Source: Fischerella sp. CENA71 (GTDB taxonomy: Bacteria > Cyanobacteriota > Cyanobacteriia > Cyanobacteriales > Nostocaceae). From it: a DNA stretch of 64,000 nt. This document shows positions 36,891-47,900 of the stretch, piece after piece. A program made the position numbers and the translations under genes. The notes beneath the pieces were generated by a model. The model was not told where the DNA came from. It saw only the letters and a program-made list of their open reading frames with translations, and made no database searches. Position 1 is the stretch's first letter. The number at the start of each line of letters is the position of its first letter. The DNA is taken from NCBI GenBank assembly GCA_024239075.1, contig JANBVI010000009.1, positions 239,109 to 303,108 on the forward strand, given 5' to 3'.

Positions 36891-38909
36891 CTAAATTCTG
36901 ACCCATTTAAGCACATGAGGATCTTTGTCATAGCGGTAGATAAAGCCATCTCTAGCTGCAATAGTCTCTCCTTTACTTGCTTTACTTCTAATAGTTTTGA
37001 TAGCATAGGATGTTAATTCACTCATTTCTTTATGAGACAGTCCTTCAGTTGTATATTTTTGAGCCAATCTTTCTGATTTAATTTGGTATTCATTATTGTG
37101 CAAAGTATCGTTAGTAATGCAAGTATTTTCAGTAGAATTCTGGCTCATTTTTTGATTTCGATAATCTTGCACAGTCAAAAGTTGCCAACTAGAATCTTGT
37201 GTAAGTTCCAGAACCCATTGATGATAATCGAACAAACTTTCTCTATGCCCAACACTAATAAATGTTGTTTTCGTTTCTTGTAACTGTTGATATAAATTAC
37301 TTTCATTATTTAGATCCAAGGCACTTGTTGCTTCATCTAATATCGTGAATCTTGGATGAGTTACTAACAGGCGTGCGAAAGCCAAACGTTGTTGTTCTCC
37401 GAGCGATAATACATTTTCCCAAGGAACTTCTGTATCAAAGCTTTCAACTTGACTTAACAAGTTTTGTAGATTGACTTGTTGTAAAACTGCTTTCAGTTGT
37501 GCGTTGGTCATTTGACGATTGGTATCAGGATAAAGCAACTGTTCACGCAATGTTCCCAAGATGATGTAAGGACGTTGAGGTAAAAATAAAACTTCTTCTA
37601 GGGGAGGACGTACCAGACGACCAGTACCAGCAGTCCACAAACCTGCGATCGCTCTCAGTAGAGAACTTTTACCTCGACCACTCGGTCCGATAATTAATAA
37701 ACCTTCTCCCGGTTGAACTGAGAGTGACAAATCTTCAACAATTACCCTTTCATTGTCGGGCGTTTTTAAAGTAACATGCTCAAAAGTCAGATGATTTTCT
37801 TCTATTATTTTGATGGTATTTATATTTTCCGATTGTTTAGCTACTTGTTTTAAAGCATTGGAAAACTCAGCTAAACGCTCAATATAACTAGAAAATTGTC
37901 CAGAAATTCCAAATTCATTGATTAATTCTGATAAGGAATTAGAAAAAAGATAAGCAGTTAACGAAGCTTGACTAATTTCTCCAAATCCCAGTTGATTTGT
38001 AATATATAAGGGGCCAAGTATTAAAAATGGAAATATTTCAATTACAGCCTGATATCCTCTATTAAAAATATCTTGATTTCTTTCCCAATTAATCTTCCGT
38101 TTAGAAGTTTTAATAAAATTATCAAATCGTCGCCCAATGATATTTGATTCTTGTTTTTCTCCCCTAAAAAAAGCTATTGATTCAGAATGATTGCGAACAT
38201 GAGTCAAACAATAGTTGTATTCAGCTTTCGATTGGATTTCTTCTCCATTAATTTTATTTAATTCTTGAGTCAAGTAACCAGCAATTAAATTACCTACAAT
38301 TGTATAAACAAATAAAATAATTGCAACTTGTTTAGAAATTGACCAAAGGATGATTAAAAAAGCTGTTAGTTCCAGTACTTTTTCGAGGAAAGTAGCTGAA
38401 AAACTCAAAGCATTCCTGGTAATGGGTTCAATTTCTTGAGATAGACGTTGGTCTGGATTATCAATTTCAGATTTAAAATTAATTTTATAATAGGCTTGAC
38501 TGCTTAAATATTTTGATAATGTGTGATTATTTAGCCATTGATACCAATCAAGAGCGATTTGCTTTCTGACCAATTTAGAAAACCCTACCAAGAGAGTTAC
38601 TAATACCAGGGCTATACCATAAAGTATTACAGTATCAAAAAACCTAGAAACATTTTTTTCTACAATGATGATATCGACTAAATAGCGATTAATGAAGTTA
38701 GTAAATACATTTATAGCTACAAGCGCAATTATTAATAATATTAAGAGAATGAGCTTCCCCCATGAACGAATCACGTCTGAGAATGCTCTTTCCCCCGGCT
38801 TGGTTGGAAACCAGTAAGGTTCAGCGATCGCTTTGACATTTTCCCAAAATTGAGAAAAATCTGAAAAATGATTTGTCGAGGGTCGAGATTGAATAACTTG
38901 GGTTGGCAT
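36891..38909 (-). CDS. ABC exporter (fused permease-ATPase), cluster copy 1
   Basis: 672 residues. The N-terminal transmembrane domain (about 50-360; LILLILLIIALVAINVFTNF, RKQIALDWYQWLNN) is of the SbmA/BacA-YddA-type found in cyanobacterial peptide clusters. The ABC ATPase has Walker A GPSGRGKSSL (about 405), signature LSLGEQQRLAFARLL (about 505) and Walker B FTILDEATSALD. Beyond it is a 90-residue extension ending MSELTSYAIKTIRSKASKGE and RYDKDPHVLKWVRI, HTH-like. The copy at 59050-61071 has the same ending. Likely exports the peptide made by the adjacent NRPS. Last gene of the minus-strand operon. Confidence 0.9.
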   Translation of the reverse strand: MPTQVIQSRPSTNHFSDFSQFWENVKAIAEPYWFPTKPGERAFSDVIRSWGKLILLILLIIALVAINVFTNFINRYLVDIIIVEKNVSRFFDTVILYGIALVLVTLLVGFSKLVRKQIALDWYQWLNNHTLSKYLSSQAYYKINFKSEIDNPDQRLSQEIEPITRNALSFSATFLEKVLELTAFLIILWSISKQVAIILFVYTIVGNLIAGYLTQELNKINGEEIQSKAEYNYCLTHVRNHSESIAFFRGEKQESNIIGRRFDNFIKTSKRKINWERNQDIFNRGYQAVIEIFPFLILGPLYITNQLGFGEISQASLTAYLFSNSLSELINEFGISGQFSSYIERLAEFSNALKQVAKQSENINTIKIIEENHLTFEHVTLKTPDNERVIVEDLSLSVQPGEGLLIIGPSGRGKSSLLRAIAGLWTAGTGRLVRPPLEEVLFLPQRPYIILGTLREQLLYPDTNRQMTNAQLKAVLQQVNLQNLLSQVESFDTEVPWENVLSLGEQQRLAFARLLVTHPRFTILDEATSALDLNNESNLYQQLQETKTTFISVGHRESLFDYHQWVLELTQDSSWQLLTVQDYRNQKMSQNSTENTCITNDTLHNNEYQIKSERLAQKYTTEGLSHKEMSELTSYAIKTIRSKASKGETIAARDGFIYRYDKDPHVLKWVRI

Positions 38910-38983
38910 ATTTGAGAAATAAATTAAGTTTCTTAGAAGTAAATTTAATACTTATCAAAATAACACTGAGTAGAACTGCTTGT

Positions 38984-39805
38984 TTAACTCATATTACTTA
39001 ATTGTTGAGTGCGGCTGAAAGCAGTCAGCACCGCATTAGAAACAACAGTTCGTAGACCGCCTTTCTCTAACTCGTAAAGACCAGCAGCCGTTACTCCTCC
39101 AGGACTTGTAACCTTGTTGCGTAATACTGCTGGATGTTCATGCGTTTGAAACATAAGTTCAACACTACCAGCAATTGTATGCAATGTTAATTCTTGGGCT
39201 TGTGTGCGAGTTAAACCTATTTGAACGCCAGCATCAATCATTGCTTCGATGTACAGAAACACAAATCCAGTTCCGGCGCTACTTAACGCCGTTGCCATAT
39301 CAAGGTAATGTTCATTTTGAGTAGCGAATTCCTTACCTAGTGCTTGTAAAATAACTTGAGTAAGCGATCGCTGTATTTCTGTTACATTCTCTGATGCGCT
39401 CCATACCGTAGTTCCATAACCAACCTCTACTGGAAGATTAGGCATTGTACGGACAATAGCAGCATGATTTAACCCTTGGCACAAAGATGGAATACTTGCT
39501 CCAGCCACAATACTAATTACTAAAGCTTCAGGTGAAATTTTATCCTTAAGCGTAGTCATAACAGAAGCTAAAACTTGGGGCTTCACTGCTAATATCACAA
39601 TTGATGCGCCTTGTACCGCCTCTAAATTGGAGCTTGTAGTACGTACTCCATATTTCTTTTCTAAATGAAGGCATCGTGTAGCAAGTGGGTCAATAACTAT
39701 AATTAGCTCTGGTTTGTCAATAGTTTTTGTCGTTAATAATCTACTAATTATAATTTCGCCCATCGTGCCACCGCCGATAAAGGCAATTTGTACGTCTGTA
39801 AGCAT
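38984..39805 (-). CDS. NosF-like pyrroline-5-carboxylate reductase (4-methylproline)
   Basis: 273 residues of the ProC family: NAD(P) fold IAFIGGGTMGEIIISRLL at the N terminus. The C-terminal dimer domain has ALSSAGTGFVFLYIEAMIDA and the P5CR signature HPAVLRNKVTSPGGVTAAGL (residues about 223-242). In nostopeptolide-type clusters the ProC homologue NosF reduces 3-methyl-pyrroline-5-carboxylate to 4-methylproline. Its place next to a NosE-like dehydrogenase (70-base gap) and a leucine-hydroxylase-like enzyme strongly suggests that role rather than housekeeping proline synthesis. Confidence 0.88.
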   Translation of the reverse strand: MLTDVQIAFIGGGTMGEIIISRLLTTKTIDKPELIIVIDPLATRCLHLEKKYGVRTTSSNLEAVQGASIVILAVKPQVLASVMTTLKDKISPEALVISIVAGASIPSLCQGLNHAAIVRTMPNLPVEVGYGTTVWSASENVTEIQRSLTQVILQALGKEFATQNEHYLDMATALSSAGTGFVFLYIEAMIDAGVQIGLTRTQAQELTLHTIAGSVELMFQTHEHPAVLRNKVTSPGGVTAAGLYELEKGGLRTVVSNAVLTAFSRTQQLSNMS

Positions 39806-39875
39806 ATATCTTTATTATTTAAGTCATTTGTTAAAACATTTTTTATATGAATGAGGTAGATTACTCTAGCCTCTG

Positions 39876-40979
39876 TCAAAAATTAGGCTGAATCACAGCT
39901 TTCAATACAGAGCCATGCTCTACATCCGCCAGTGCTTGATTAATTTCTTCTAGTGTGTATGAACGACTAATAAGATTTTCCCAAGCAATATTTTTTCTAG
40001 AATTACTATACCGTTTTAGTAATTCAATCATTCGGTAAAAATGGCTAAAATCAATTCCCCAAGTCCCGCGAATATCTATATGTTTTAAATTAATTTCTAG
40101 GTGGGGATTGATGAGAATTTCACCTGTGTTAGTGTAATGTCCAACAATCACATAACGACCGCCATTTCTTGTCATAGCCAAGCCTTCTTTGACAGCGATG
40201 GGAACACCTGTGGCTTCGATAGTCACATCAGCACCGTGTCCGTTGGTTAATTGCAAAACCCGCTCAATATGTTGTTGTGGATTATCAGTTTGAATTGCCA
40301 GGGTTTCATCTACTCCAAAGGATTGAGCAACTTTTAACCGACTTTCAAATTTATCGATGACAATCACTTTGCCTGCACCTGATAGCAAAGCGAGAATTGC
40401 TGCACTCAACCCCACAGGCCCAGAACCCTGAACCACCACAGCATCGCCAATTTGAATCTGCGCTCTGTCTATAGCGTGTAGTGCAGTTGGTAAAGCACAC
40501 CCTCCAGCAATGAATTGCTTTGGTGAGACTTCTTCAGGTAAAGTTAGAATTTTCACCCCTGGTTTGAGGTAAATCAATTGCGACCAACCACCTAATAACC
40601 CATCTTTGGCTGAGTAGGTGACACCATAAACTTTGCGTTGTGGACAGCGAGTCGATGCTTTAGCTACTAAACAATACCAGCAGTTGTAACAGGTTTCATG
40701 GACATCGAGAAAGGTGGCGATCGCTCCAGGGCGAATTAATTTACCATTAACATCATGAACCTGTCCTCCTGTTTCCACCACACGACCGACAGAGAAGTGT
40801 CCAGGGATGATGGGATAGGGTACTCCTTCTAAACGTCCATGCAGTAAATGTACATCAGTGCCACAGATTTCAGAATATAGGGTTTCAATAATGATTCCAC
40901 CTTTTTCCAAAATAGGGTCTGGTAGTTGTTGCACCTCTACTGGGTGGTTAGGTGCGCTCATCACAGCTGCTAAAGGCAT
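39876..40979 (-). CDS. NosE-like zinc-dependent alcohol dehydrogenase
   Basis: 367-residue medium-chain dehydrogenase. Catalytic zinc ligands C39 (EICGTDVH) and H61 (PGHFSVGRV); structural zinc C97, C100, C103 and C112 (ETCYNCWYCL). NAD(P) motif GSGPVGLSAA near 185. The NosE homologues oxidise 5-hydroxyleucine to the semialdehyde that cyclises to 3-methyl-P5C. It sits between the hydroxylase and the reductase of the same route, 55 bases after the former. The substrate is inferred from context and family. Confidence 0.88.
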   Translation of the reverse strand: MPLAAVMSAPNHPVEVQQLPDPILEKGGIIIETLYSEICGTDVHLLHGRLEGVPYPIIPGHFSVGRVVETGGQVHDVNGKLIRPGAIATFLDVHETCYNCWYCLVAKASTRCPQRKVYGVTYSAKDGLLGGWSQLIYLKPGVKILTLPEEVSPKQFIAGGCALPTALHAIDRAQIQIGDAVVVQGSGPVGLSAAILALLSGAGKVIVIDKFESRLKVAQSFGVDETLAIQTDNPQQHIERVLQLTNGHGADVTIEATGVPIAVKEGLAMTRNGGRYVIVGHYTNTGEILINPHLEINLKHIDIRGTWGIDFSHFYRMIELLKRYSNSRKNIAWENLISRSYTLEEINQALADVEHGSVLKAVIQPNF

Positions 40980-41033
40980 GAATTATTCCTCACTAGATTT
41001 ACCAAATTGCTTCCTATCTTCTACTTACGCGCT

Positions 41034-41828
41034 TCAAGACCACAAAATAATTTCACCGTTAGGAAGTAAACCAATTGCTGAGGTGAAAGTTACTCTTTGT
41101 CCATCCATTGGATCAACAGTGTGAAAATTGCGTGTATTGAAAATGAACACATCCCCCACATGAGGCTGGAAGGTAATCATATCTGCATCTGCAATGACTG
41201 TATCACTATAGCCGTAGGAATCGAGCTTATATTGGTCATTGCCTTGTTGCCACTGGCGATCGTAAATACGAGTTTTACCATGATTATTAGAGGAGAATTT
41301 CAAGTATAAATTCCAAGAAAGTTGATAAATAACTGTACCAACTTCCCATTCAGCTTGTTCTAACGGGGCATAATCAATATGCAGTTGAGTACCCTGCTCT
41401 ATTTTTCTAATCAATCCCGCATAATAACTACCATATAATGGTTCCGAAGCAATCCGCACAGTAGCACCTGTACACTCACGAATTTTCTCCATTAACCGTT
41501 CTAAGGGATTAAAAGAGGCTGCCATAATGGAGTTTCTTAGTTGAGATGCGCGTTCTACTGCTTGAAAATAAGCTGCTTTACTAATGCGGTTATATTCAAA
41601 TACGGTGATGCCAATTCGCTCAATTTGAGGATACACATCTTGATAAGAATCAAAATTGAAAAATTGAGCCTGAGCCACTAAAGTATCACACTCTTGAACT
41701 GTAGCAAAATCTTTGATGCGAATTAGAGGAATACGGTTTTCCCACAGCATTCTTAATGATTCTTTTGTTAGGGAATAGTCTTGTTTATTTTCCCAAACAG
41801 TAGTTTTAATTTGATTAGAAGTAATCAT
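41034..41828 (-). CDS. Fe(II)/2-oxoglutarate dioxygenase, leucine 5-hydroxylase-like
   Basis: 264 residues. The 2-His-1-carboxylate iron site is H150 and D152 (QLHIDYAP) with H236 (RNFHTVDP); R245 (GQRVTF) would bind 2-oxoglutarate. The arrangement fits the LdoA/GriE group, which hydroxylates L-leucine at C5, the first step of methylproline synthesis. It is 159 bases downstream of the NRPS gene and precedes the NosE/NosF pair. Whether it uses leucine is an inference from neighbours. Confidence 0.82.
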   Translation of the reverse strand: MITSNQIKTTVWENKQDYSLTKESLRMLWENRIPLIRIKDFATVQECDTLVAQAQFFNFDSYQDVYPQIERIGITVFEYNRISKAAYFQAVERASQLRNSIMAASFNPLERLMEKIRECTGATVRIASEPLYGSYYAGLIRKIEQGTQLHIDYAPLEQAEWEVGTVIYQLSWNLYLKFSSNNHGKTRIYDRQWQQGNDQYKLDSYGYSDTVIADADMITFQPHVGDVFIFNTRNFHTVDPMDGQRVTFTSAIGLLPNGEIILWS

Positions 41829-41986
41829 TGTCTATTTCCCAAAATTTTAATTCTAAAGTGGATGAAAGCTATCCAATTTATCAAAAGTAATTGAGACTAA
41901 TTGGATAGCATAATCCAAGCTTATTTAGGCTTATAGGTCATGACCTATAACTTCCTGTACTGGCTCGCGTTGACATTTTTGTCAGG

Positions 41987-44900
41987 TTAGTTGACCTTAT
42001 TACCAAGTGCCATTTGCTCTGTTACCAATTGGTCATCTATAAAACCGCTACTTATAAAGTAGGAAATGTAAGTCTTCAGTAAGTTTTGGTCTAAGGCAGG
42101 ATACATAAGATTAGTATTTAATAGCCCATTCATGGTATTTTGGTAGTCAATTTGTGGTTCTTGGTAGTTTTCTATCGTAGTTTTGGGGATGATATGAGAC
42201 AAGAATTTTAAGTTATCTGTATCAGAAATGTTACTGTGATGTGCAATTTCTGAATGCCATTGCTCTACAGGAACTAGTTGTAAAGGGTATCCTAATGAGC
42301 GAATTAAGTTAAACAAATTCTTGAGCGGAGTAGATTCAGGATTAACTAAATGAAACGCTTTTCCTAAAGATTCTTGTTGATGTGACAGATGAACAATCAT
42401 CTTGCTCACATAGTCTACAGGAGTCAAATTATCTTCCACGTCAATATCGGGAGCTATTTTCATTTGCAAACAACCTTTCACTAGCCTGCAAAATAAATCA
42501 TCTGTGTTACTAATCCCAGTTCGGCTGTGTCCTGTTATCCTTGATGCTCTATAAATAGAAACAGGAAGTCCTAAATCACGGGCTTGCATAACTAATTTCT
42601 CTGCTACCCATTTGCTTTGGATATAGCCATTGTCAAGGACTTGAGATTGGTCAAGGGGGTCTGATTCAAGAATTAATCCAGCTTCATTTGGAGACGATGC
42701 TGCTAAAACAGATGTTGTTGAGATAAAGTGCAAAGGTTTGACTTTAATTTCACTAGCTAATCGGATAATTTCTTGAGTCCCAAGTACATTGGCTCCTTTT
42801 AAAACAGAGTAAGGATAGATAACATTTATCCAAGCACCACAGTGATAGATGACATCTATTTGACTAGCTAACTGCTGAAATTGTGATGTGGAAAGACCTA
42901 AATAGCTTTTCGTTAAATCTCCAACTACAGGAATGATGCGATGGGCTACGCCCCGCCCTTGGCGATCGCTATCAATTCCTTCCCAAAGTTTGTAGAATTT
43001 GAGTTGACTTTGCAATCTCTGCTGTGCTTGTTCAACATCGGTAGCGCGAATCAAGCAATAAATATCAGCCTGAGTTTGTTGTAGGAGTTCATGCAGTAAA
43101 TGACTTCCCAGAAAACCTGTTACTCCCGTTAAAAAGATGCGCTTAGGCTTGTTGATGTACTCAAAAGGCTGGGTTGGGATATGAATGCTTGAGTCTAAGA
43201 TAGCTTCTGCTTTTAAATCGTTGTTAATTGTGTCCGTCTGGTTTATTTGTAAGCTATTGACTTTTTCTGCAAGTTCTGCAACTGTGGGGTTCTCAAACAG
43301 GTAACGCAGGGGTAACTCTAGTTTTAAAACCTCTCTCAACAGAGACATCACCTGAATAGCACGTAAAGAATTTCCCCCCATGTCAAAAAAGTTGTTGTGA
43401 ATGCCTAGCCGTGTTGTTCCTAAAACACTGCTCCAAATATCTGCTATCAGTTTTTGTGTAGGAGTATACGGTAAAACAAAGTTGGTTAAGTTGATGTCTT
43501 GTGAGGGAGCGGGTAGCGCGCGACGGTCAACTTTTCCATTAGCAGTGAGTGGTAAAGCCTCCAGCATCACAAAAGCTGCTGGGATCATGTAGTTTGGCAG
43601 CTTTTGTTTCAAGAAGCTTTGTAATTCATTTTGGTCTAAGGATGGGTTACTGGAGACAATATATGCAACTAACTGCTTATGGCCTGGTTGGTCTTCTCTT
43701 AGCATTACCGCCTGGGCAATGACATCAGGATGTTGAACTAATAGACTTTCAATTTCCCCAAGTGCAACGCGAAAACCTCGGATTTTCACTACATCATCAA
43801 TTCGACCGATAAACTCGATGTTACCGTCAGGAAGATAACGTCCTATGTCACCTGTTTTGTAGAGGTGTTCGGAAGAGGAGAGGATTTTCCCCCTGCTCTC
43901 CTGCTCCCCTGCTCCCCTGCCTTTTTTGAATGGGTTAGGAATAAATTTTTCCTCTGTCAATTCCGGACGGTTGAGATAACCTCTTGCTAAACGCACACCA
44001 CCAATGTATAATTCGCCTTTCACTCCTATAGGTACTGGTTGGAGATTACGGTCGAGGATGTAAATTTCTGTATTAGCGACAGGACGACCAATGGGGACTG
44101 TATTGGTTTTTTCTGGTTGGAAATTTTGCACATCATAGACTACGGCTGTAACTGATGCTTCGGTGGGGCCGTAGGCATTGAGACAAGTGATGCGTTTACC
44201 TACTAATTGCTGCCACATTGTCACTGTTTCTGGCAGAACTGTATCCCCTCCCACAGTCAATAAGCGTAGACTTTGCGGCACAGTTGCATAGGATTGAGAT
44301 ACTGCTACCATCCATTCATGCCAATAGGCTGGAGTTACAGTCAAGACACTCAACTGTTGTTGTTCAATAAATTGGGAAAAATTGGCAAAGGAAGAAAACA
44401 TTTGCGCCGGTCTTAACACTACTGTTCCGCCTTTAAACCAAGTGGGGAAGATTTCTTCCACTGCGACATCAAAGCCAAAGGCAGCAAACTGTAAGACGCG
44501 ATCGCTACTAGTCAGACCAAATGCTTCACTAATGGCACTACTATGATTCACCAAAGCGGCATGAGTCAACATCACGCCTTTAGGCTTGCCAGTAGACCCA
44601 GAAGTGTACAATATACAAGCCAAGTTTTCTGATTTTACTTGAGTTACCGGATTTTCTTGACTTTGAGAATTCAGTACCTCAAACTCTTTATCTAAAACAA
44701 TGACTTTCACGCCTTCAACTGGCAAGAAATTGAGTAATTTCTCCTGTGCGATCAGCACAGAAATTTGTGAGTCTTGGGATATGTAAGCTAATCGCTGCTG
44801 GGGATAATCAATGTCTAGAGGAACGTAACCGCCACCAGCTTTGAGGACGGCTAACAATGCTACAGTCATGGAGAGCGATCGCTCTAAATAAATCCCCACC

Positions 44901-47900
44901 AAAACCTCTGGCCCCACACCAAAAGATTGTAGGTAATGTGCTAATTGATTCGCTTGGGTGTTTAACTCTTGATAAGTCAGTTGTTGATTGTCAAACACCA
45001 CTGCGACTGCATCGGGTGTAAGTTGTGCTTGCTGCTCAAATAATTGATGGAGACATTTATCCCTGGGGTAATCTGCTTGAGTATCATTCCACTTAACCAG
45101 TAACTTTTGTTGCTCAACTGCTGTTAGTATTGGCAATTGGTCAATGCGCTCTCGAGGATTGCTGACAACTGCTTCCAACAAAGTCTCAAAATGACCAATC
45201 ATCCTTTTGATAGTGCTATGGTCAAACAAATCAGTGTTGTACTCCCACACTCCCACCAATCCGTTACTTGTACTGAGCGACTTGTCCTGAGCGGAGCCGA
45301 AGGAAGTCGAAGTAGCAGTGTTCTGCATGAATAAGGTCATATCAAATGCAGCCGTTACACTTTTTAGTGGTACTGAACTAACAGTTAACCCGTTTAAATC
45401 CAACTCAGACACAGGTGAATTTTGCAGGTTAAACATTACTTGGAACAATGGTGTATGGGATAAATCCCGTTCTGGTTGCAATGCTTCCACCAGCATTTCA
45501 AACGGTAAGTGTTGATGAGTATATGCCCCCATTGCCATGTCTCGAACACGAACCAGTAATTCAGTAAAGCGCGGATTACCTGCCAAATTAGTACGCATCA
45601 CTAAGGTATTGACAAAAAAGCCAATTAACCCTTCTATCTCAGAGCGATCGCGGTTAGCAATGGGAGAACCCACCAAAATATCTGATTGTCCGGTGTAGCG
45701 GTAAAGCAAGGTGTCATAAGCTGCCAAAAGTGTCATGAATAAAGTGACACCTTGCTGCTGACTTAGTTTTACCAATTTATTAGTTAATTCAACTGACAGG
45801 GCAAACTCTTGATGTGCGCCTGCGACAGTCTGCACAGCAGGTCTTGGTCGGTCAGTCGGTAATGATAATACATCTGGTGCATCTTTTAGTTGCTGTTGCC
45901 AGTAACTCAGTTGGCTTTGCAGAACATCACCTTGTAACCAGTTTCTTTGCCAAATCGCAAAATCTGCATACTGAATCGGCAGTGGTGCTAAAGGTGACGG
46001 CTGACCTTGAAAATAAGCATTATATAGTTGTGTTAGTTCTTGAACAAACACACCCATTGACCAGCCATCAGAAACAACATGGTGCATACACACTAACAAG
46101 ACTTGTTCTGTCTGGTTCAGTAATACTAACGTCGCTCTAATTAACGCTTGTCTTCCCAAGTCAAATCGTTCAATAAGTTGTTTTTGGGCTAATTGCTGTG
46201 TGGTTATTTCTTGTTCAGTTGTTGATAAATCCTGCAAATCAACAATTGATAATATTCCCTCTTCCCTTTCCGCTATAACCTGTTCCCTAATAATTTGTCT
46301 TGGTTTTCCATCAACTGTGATGAAATTGGTACGTAAAGCTTCGTGGCGATGAATAATTTCTTGTAAGCTTTGTTCTAAGGCTGTAATCTTGAGATTCCCT
46401 ACTAGACGCAAAGCAGTGGGTATGTTGTATGAGACACTGTTGGTATCGAACTGCTCCAAAAACCACAAACGCTGTTGAGCAAAAGACATTGGTAAGTCTG
46501 AATTATCTGCTCTTGGTAAGATAGGCGGTGCAGAGAGTTCTAAACTTTCTTGCTGTAACTGCCCAATTATCTGCGCTAATTCGCTAACTGTAGGGGCAGT
46601 AAACAACTCATACAATGGTAGTTCTACATTGAAAATGTTGCGGATGCGCGAAACCAATTGTGTTGCTAGTAGCGAGTGTCCCCCCAGTTCAAAGAAATTA
46701 TCATGAATACCCACTTGCTCTACTTTCAAGACTTGCGCCCAAATTTGTGCTAACAGTTCCTCAATTGGGGTGCGTGGAGCAACATATTTATTTGAGTTAG
46801 TGCTTTGTAAATCCGGTGCAGGTAACGCACGGCGGTCTACCTTACCGCTAGGAGTTAGTGGTAAGGTCTCCATTATCACAAAAGCACTGGGAACCATGTA
46901 CTCTGGCAAGTTAGCTTTTAGGAATTGGCGCAGTTCGCTAACTGTAGGTGTGCAGTCCTGATGTGCTACCACATAAGCAACTAAGCGTTTACTTCGACTT
47001 CCTTCGGCTCCGCTCAGGACAAGTCGCTCAGTACAAGTATCGCCTGGAGTATCTTCACGGACGATGACACAACAGCCCTCCACATCCTCAAACTGGTTCA
47101 GTGCTGCTTCCACCTCGCCCAATTCAATACGGAAACCGCGTATTTTTACTTGTGAGTCAATACGTCCCAAGTATTCAATATTGCGATCTGGTAAATAGCG
47201 AGCTAAGTCTCCAGTTTTATATAATCTACTCTTTCCTGATTTCTCAAACGGATTATTGATGAATCTTTCTTGTGTCAAGTCTGGACGGTTGAAGTAGCCT
47301 CTAGCCATAGTAACACCACCGATGTACAACTCTCCTGGTATACCGATAGGTACAGGCTGTAAATTTTTATCTAAAATATGAATCTGTGTATTGGCAATTG
47401 GCTGTCCAATCGGAGGCAGTAGCGGCCATTTCTCCACTGAATTAGACAATGTAAAAGAGGTGGCTGCATGGGTTTCCGATGGCCCATAATGATTGTGCAG
47501 AGTACAATCATTCAGTTTGCTAAACCATTGAGAAATCGCAGGAGTAATTTGCAACTGTTCGCCAGCAGTAATAATTTCCCTGAGATGACTAGCAAATTTT
47601 TCACTACCAACCGCTACTTCCGCTAATTGCTGTAAGGCGACAAAGGGAACAAACAGTCTGGCAACTGCTTTTTCTTCGAGAAATTTTAATAAAGCCAAGG
47701 CATCGCGGCGCAATTCTTCTGTAATCAACAGCAATGTGCCTCCAGAAAACCAAGTAGAGAACATTTCTTGGAAGGAAACATCAAAGCTGATGGGAGCAAA
47801 TTGTAGCGTTTTTGCCCCACTAGGAATTGTTGTATTTTCCAGTTGCCACAGCATCAGGTTGCACAAGGTAAGTTGAGTCATCGCCACTCCCTTGGGCTTA

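Noticed and set aside
38984-39805. Housekeeping proC
   Set aside because: It belongs to the family, but its place between methylproline genes and an exporter makes a dedicated NosF role more likely. A separate proC elsewhere in the genome would settle it.
45137-45334. Plus-strand frame ending in CTERLVLSGAEGSRS
   Set aside because: The peptide is just the opposite strand of the inverted repeat copy inside the NRPS gene, not a separate gene.
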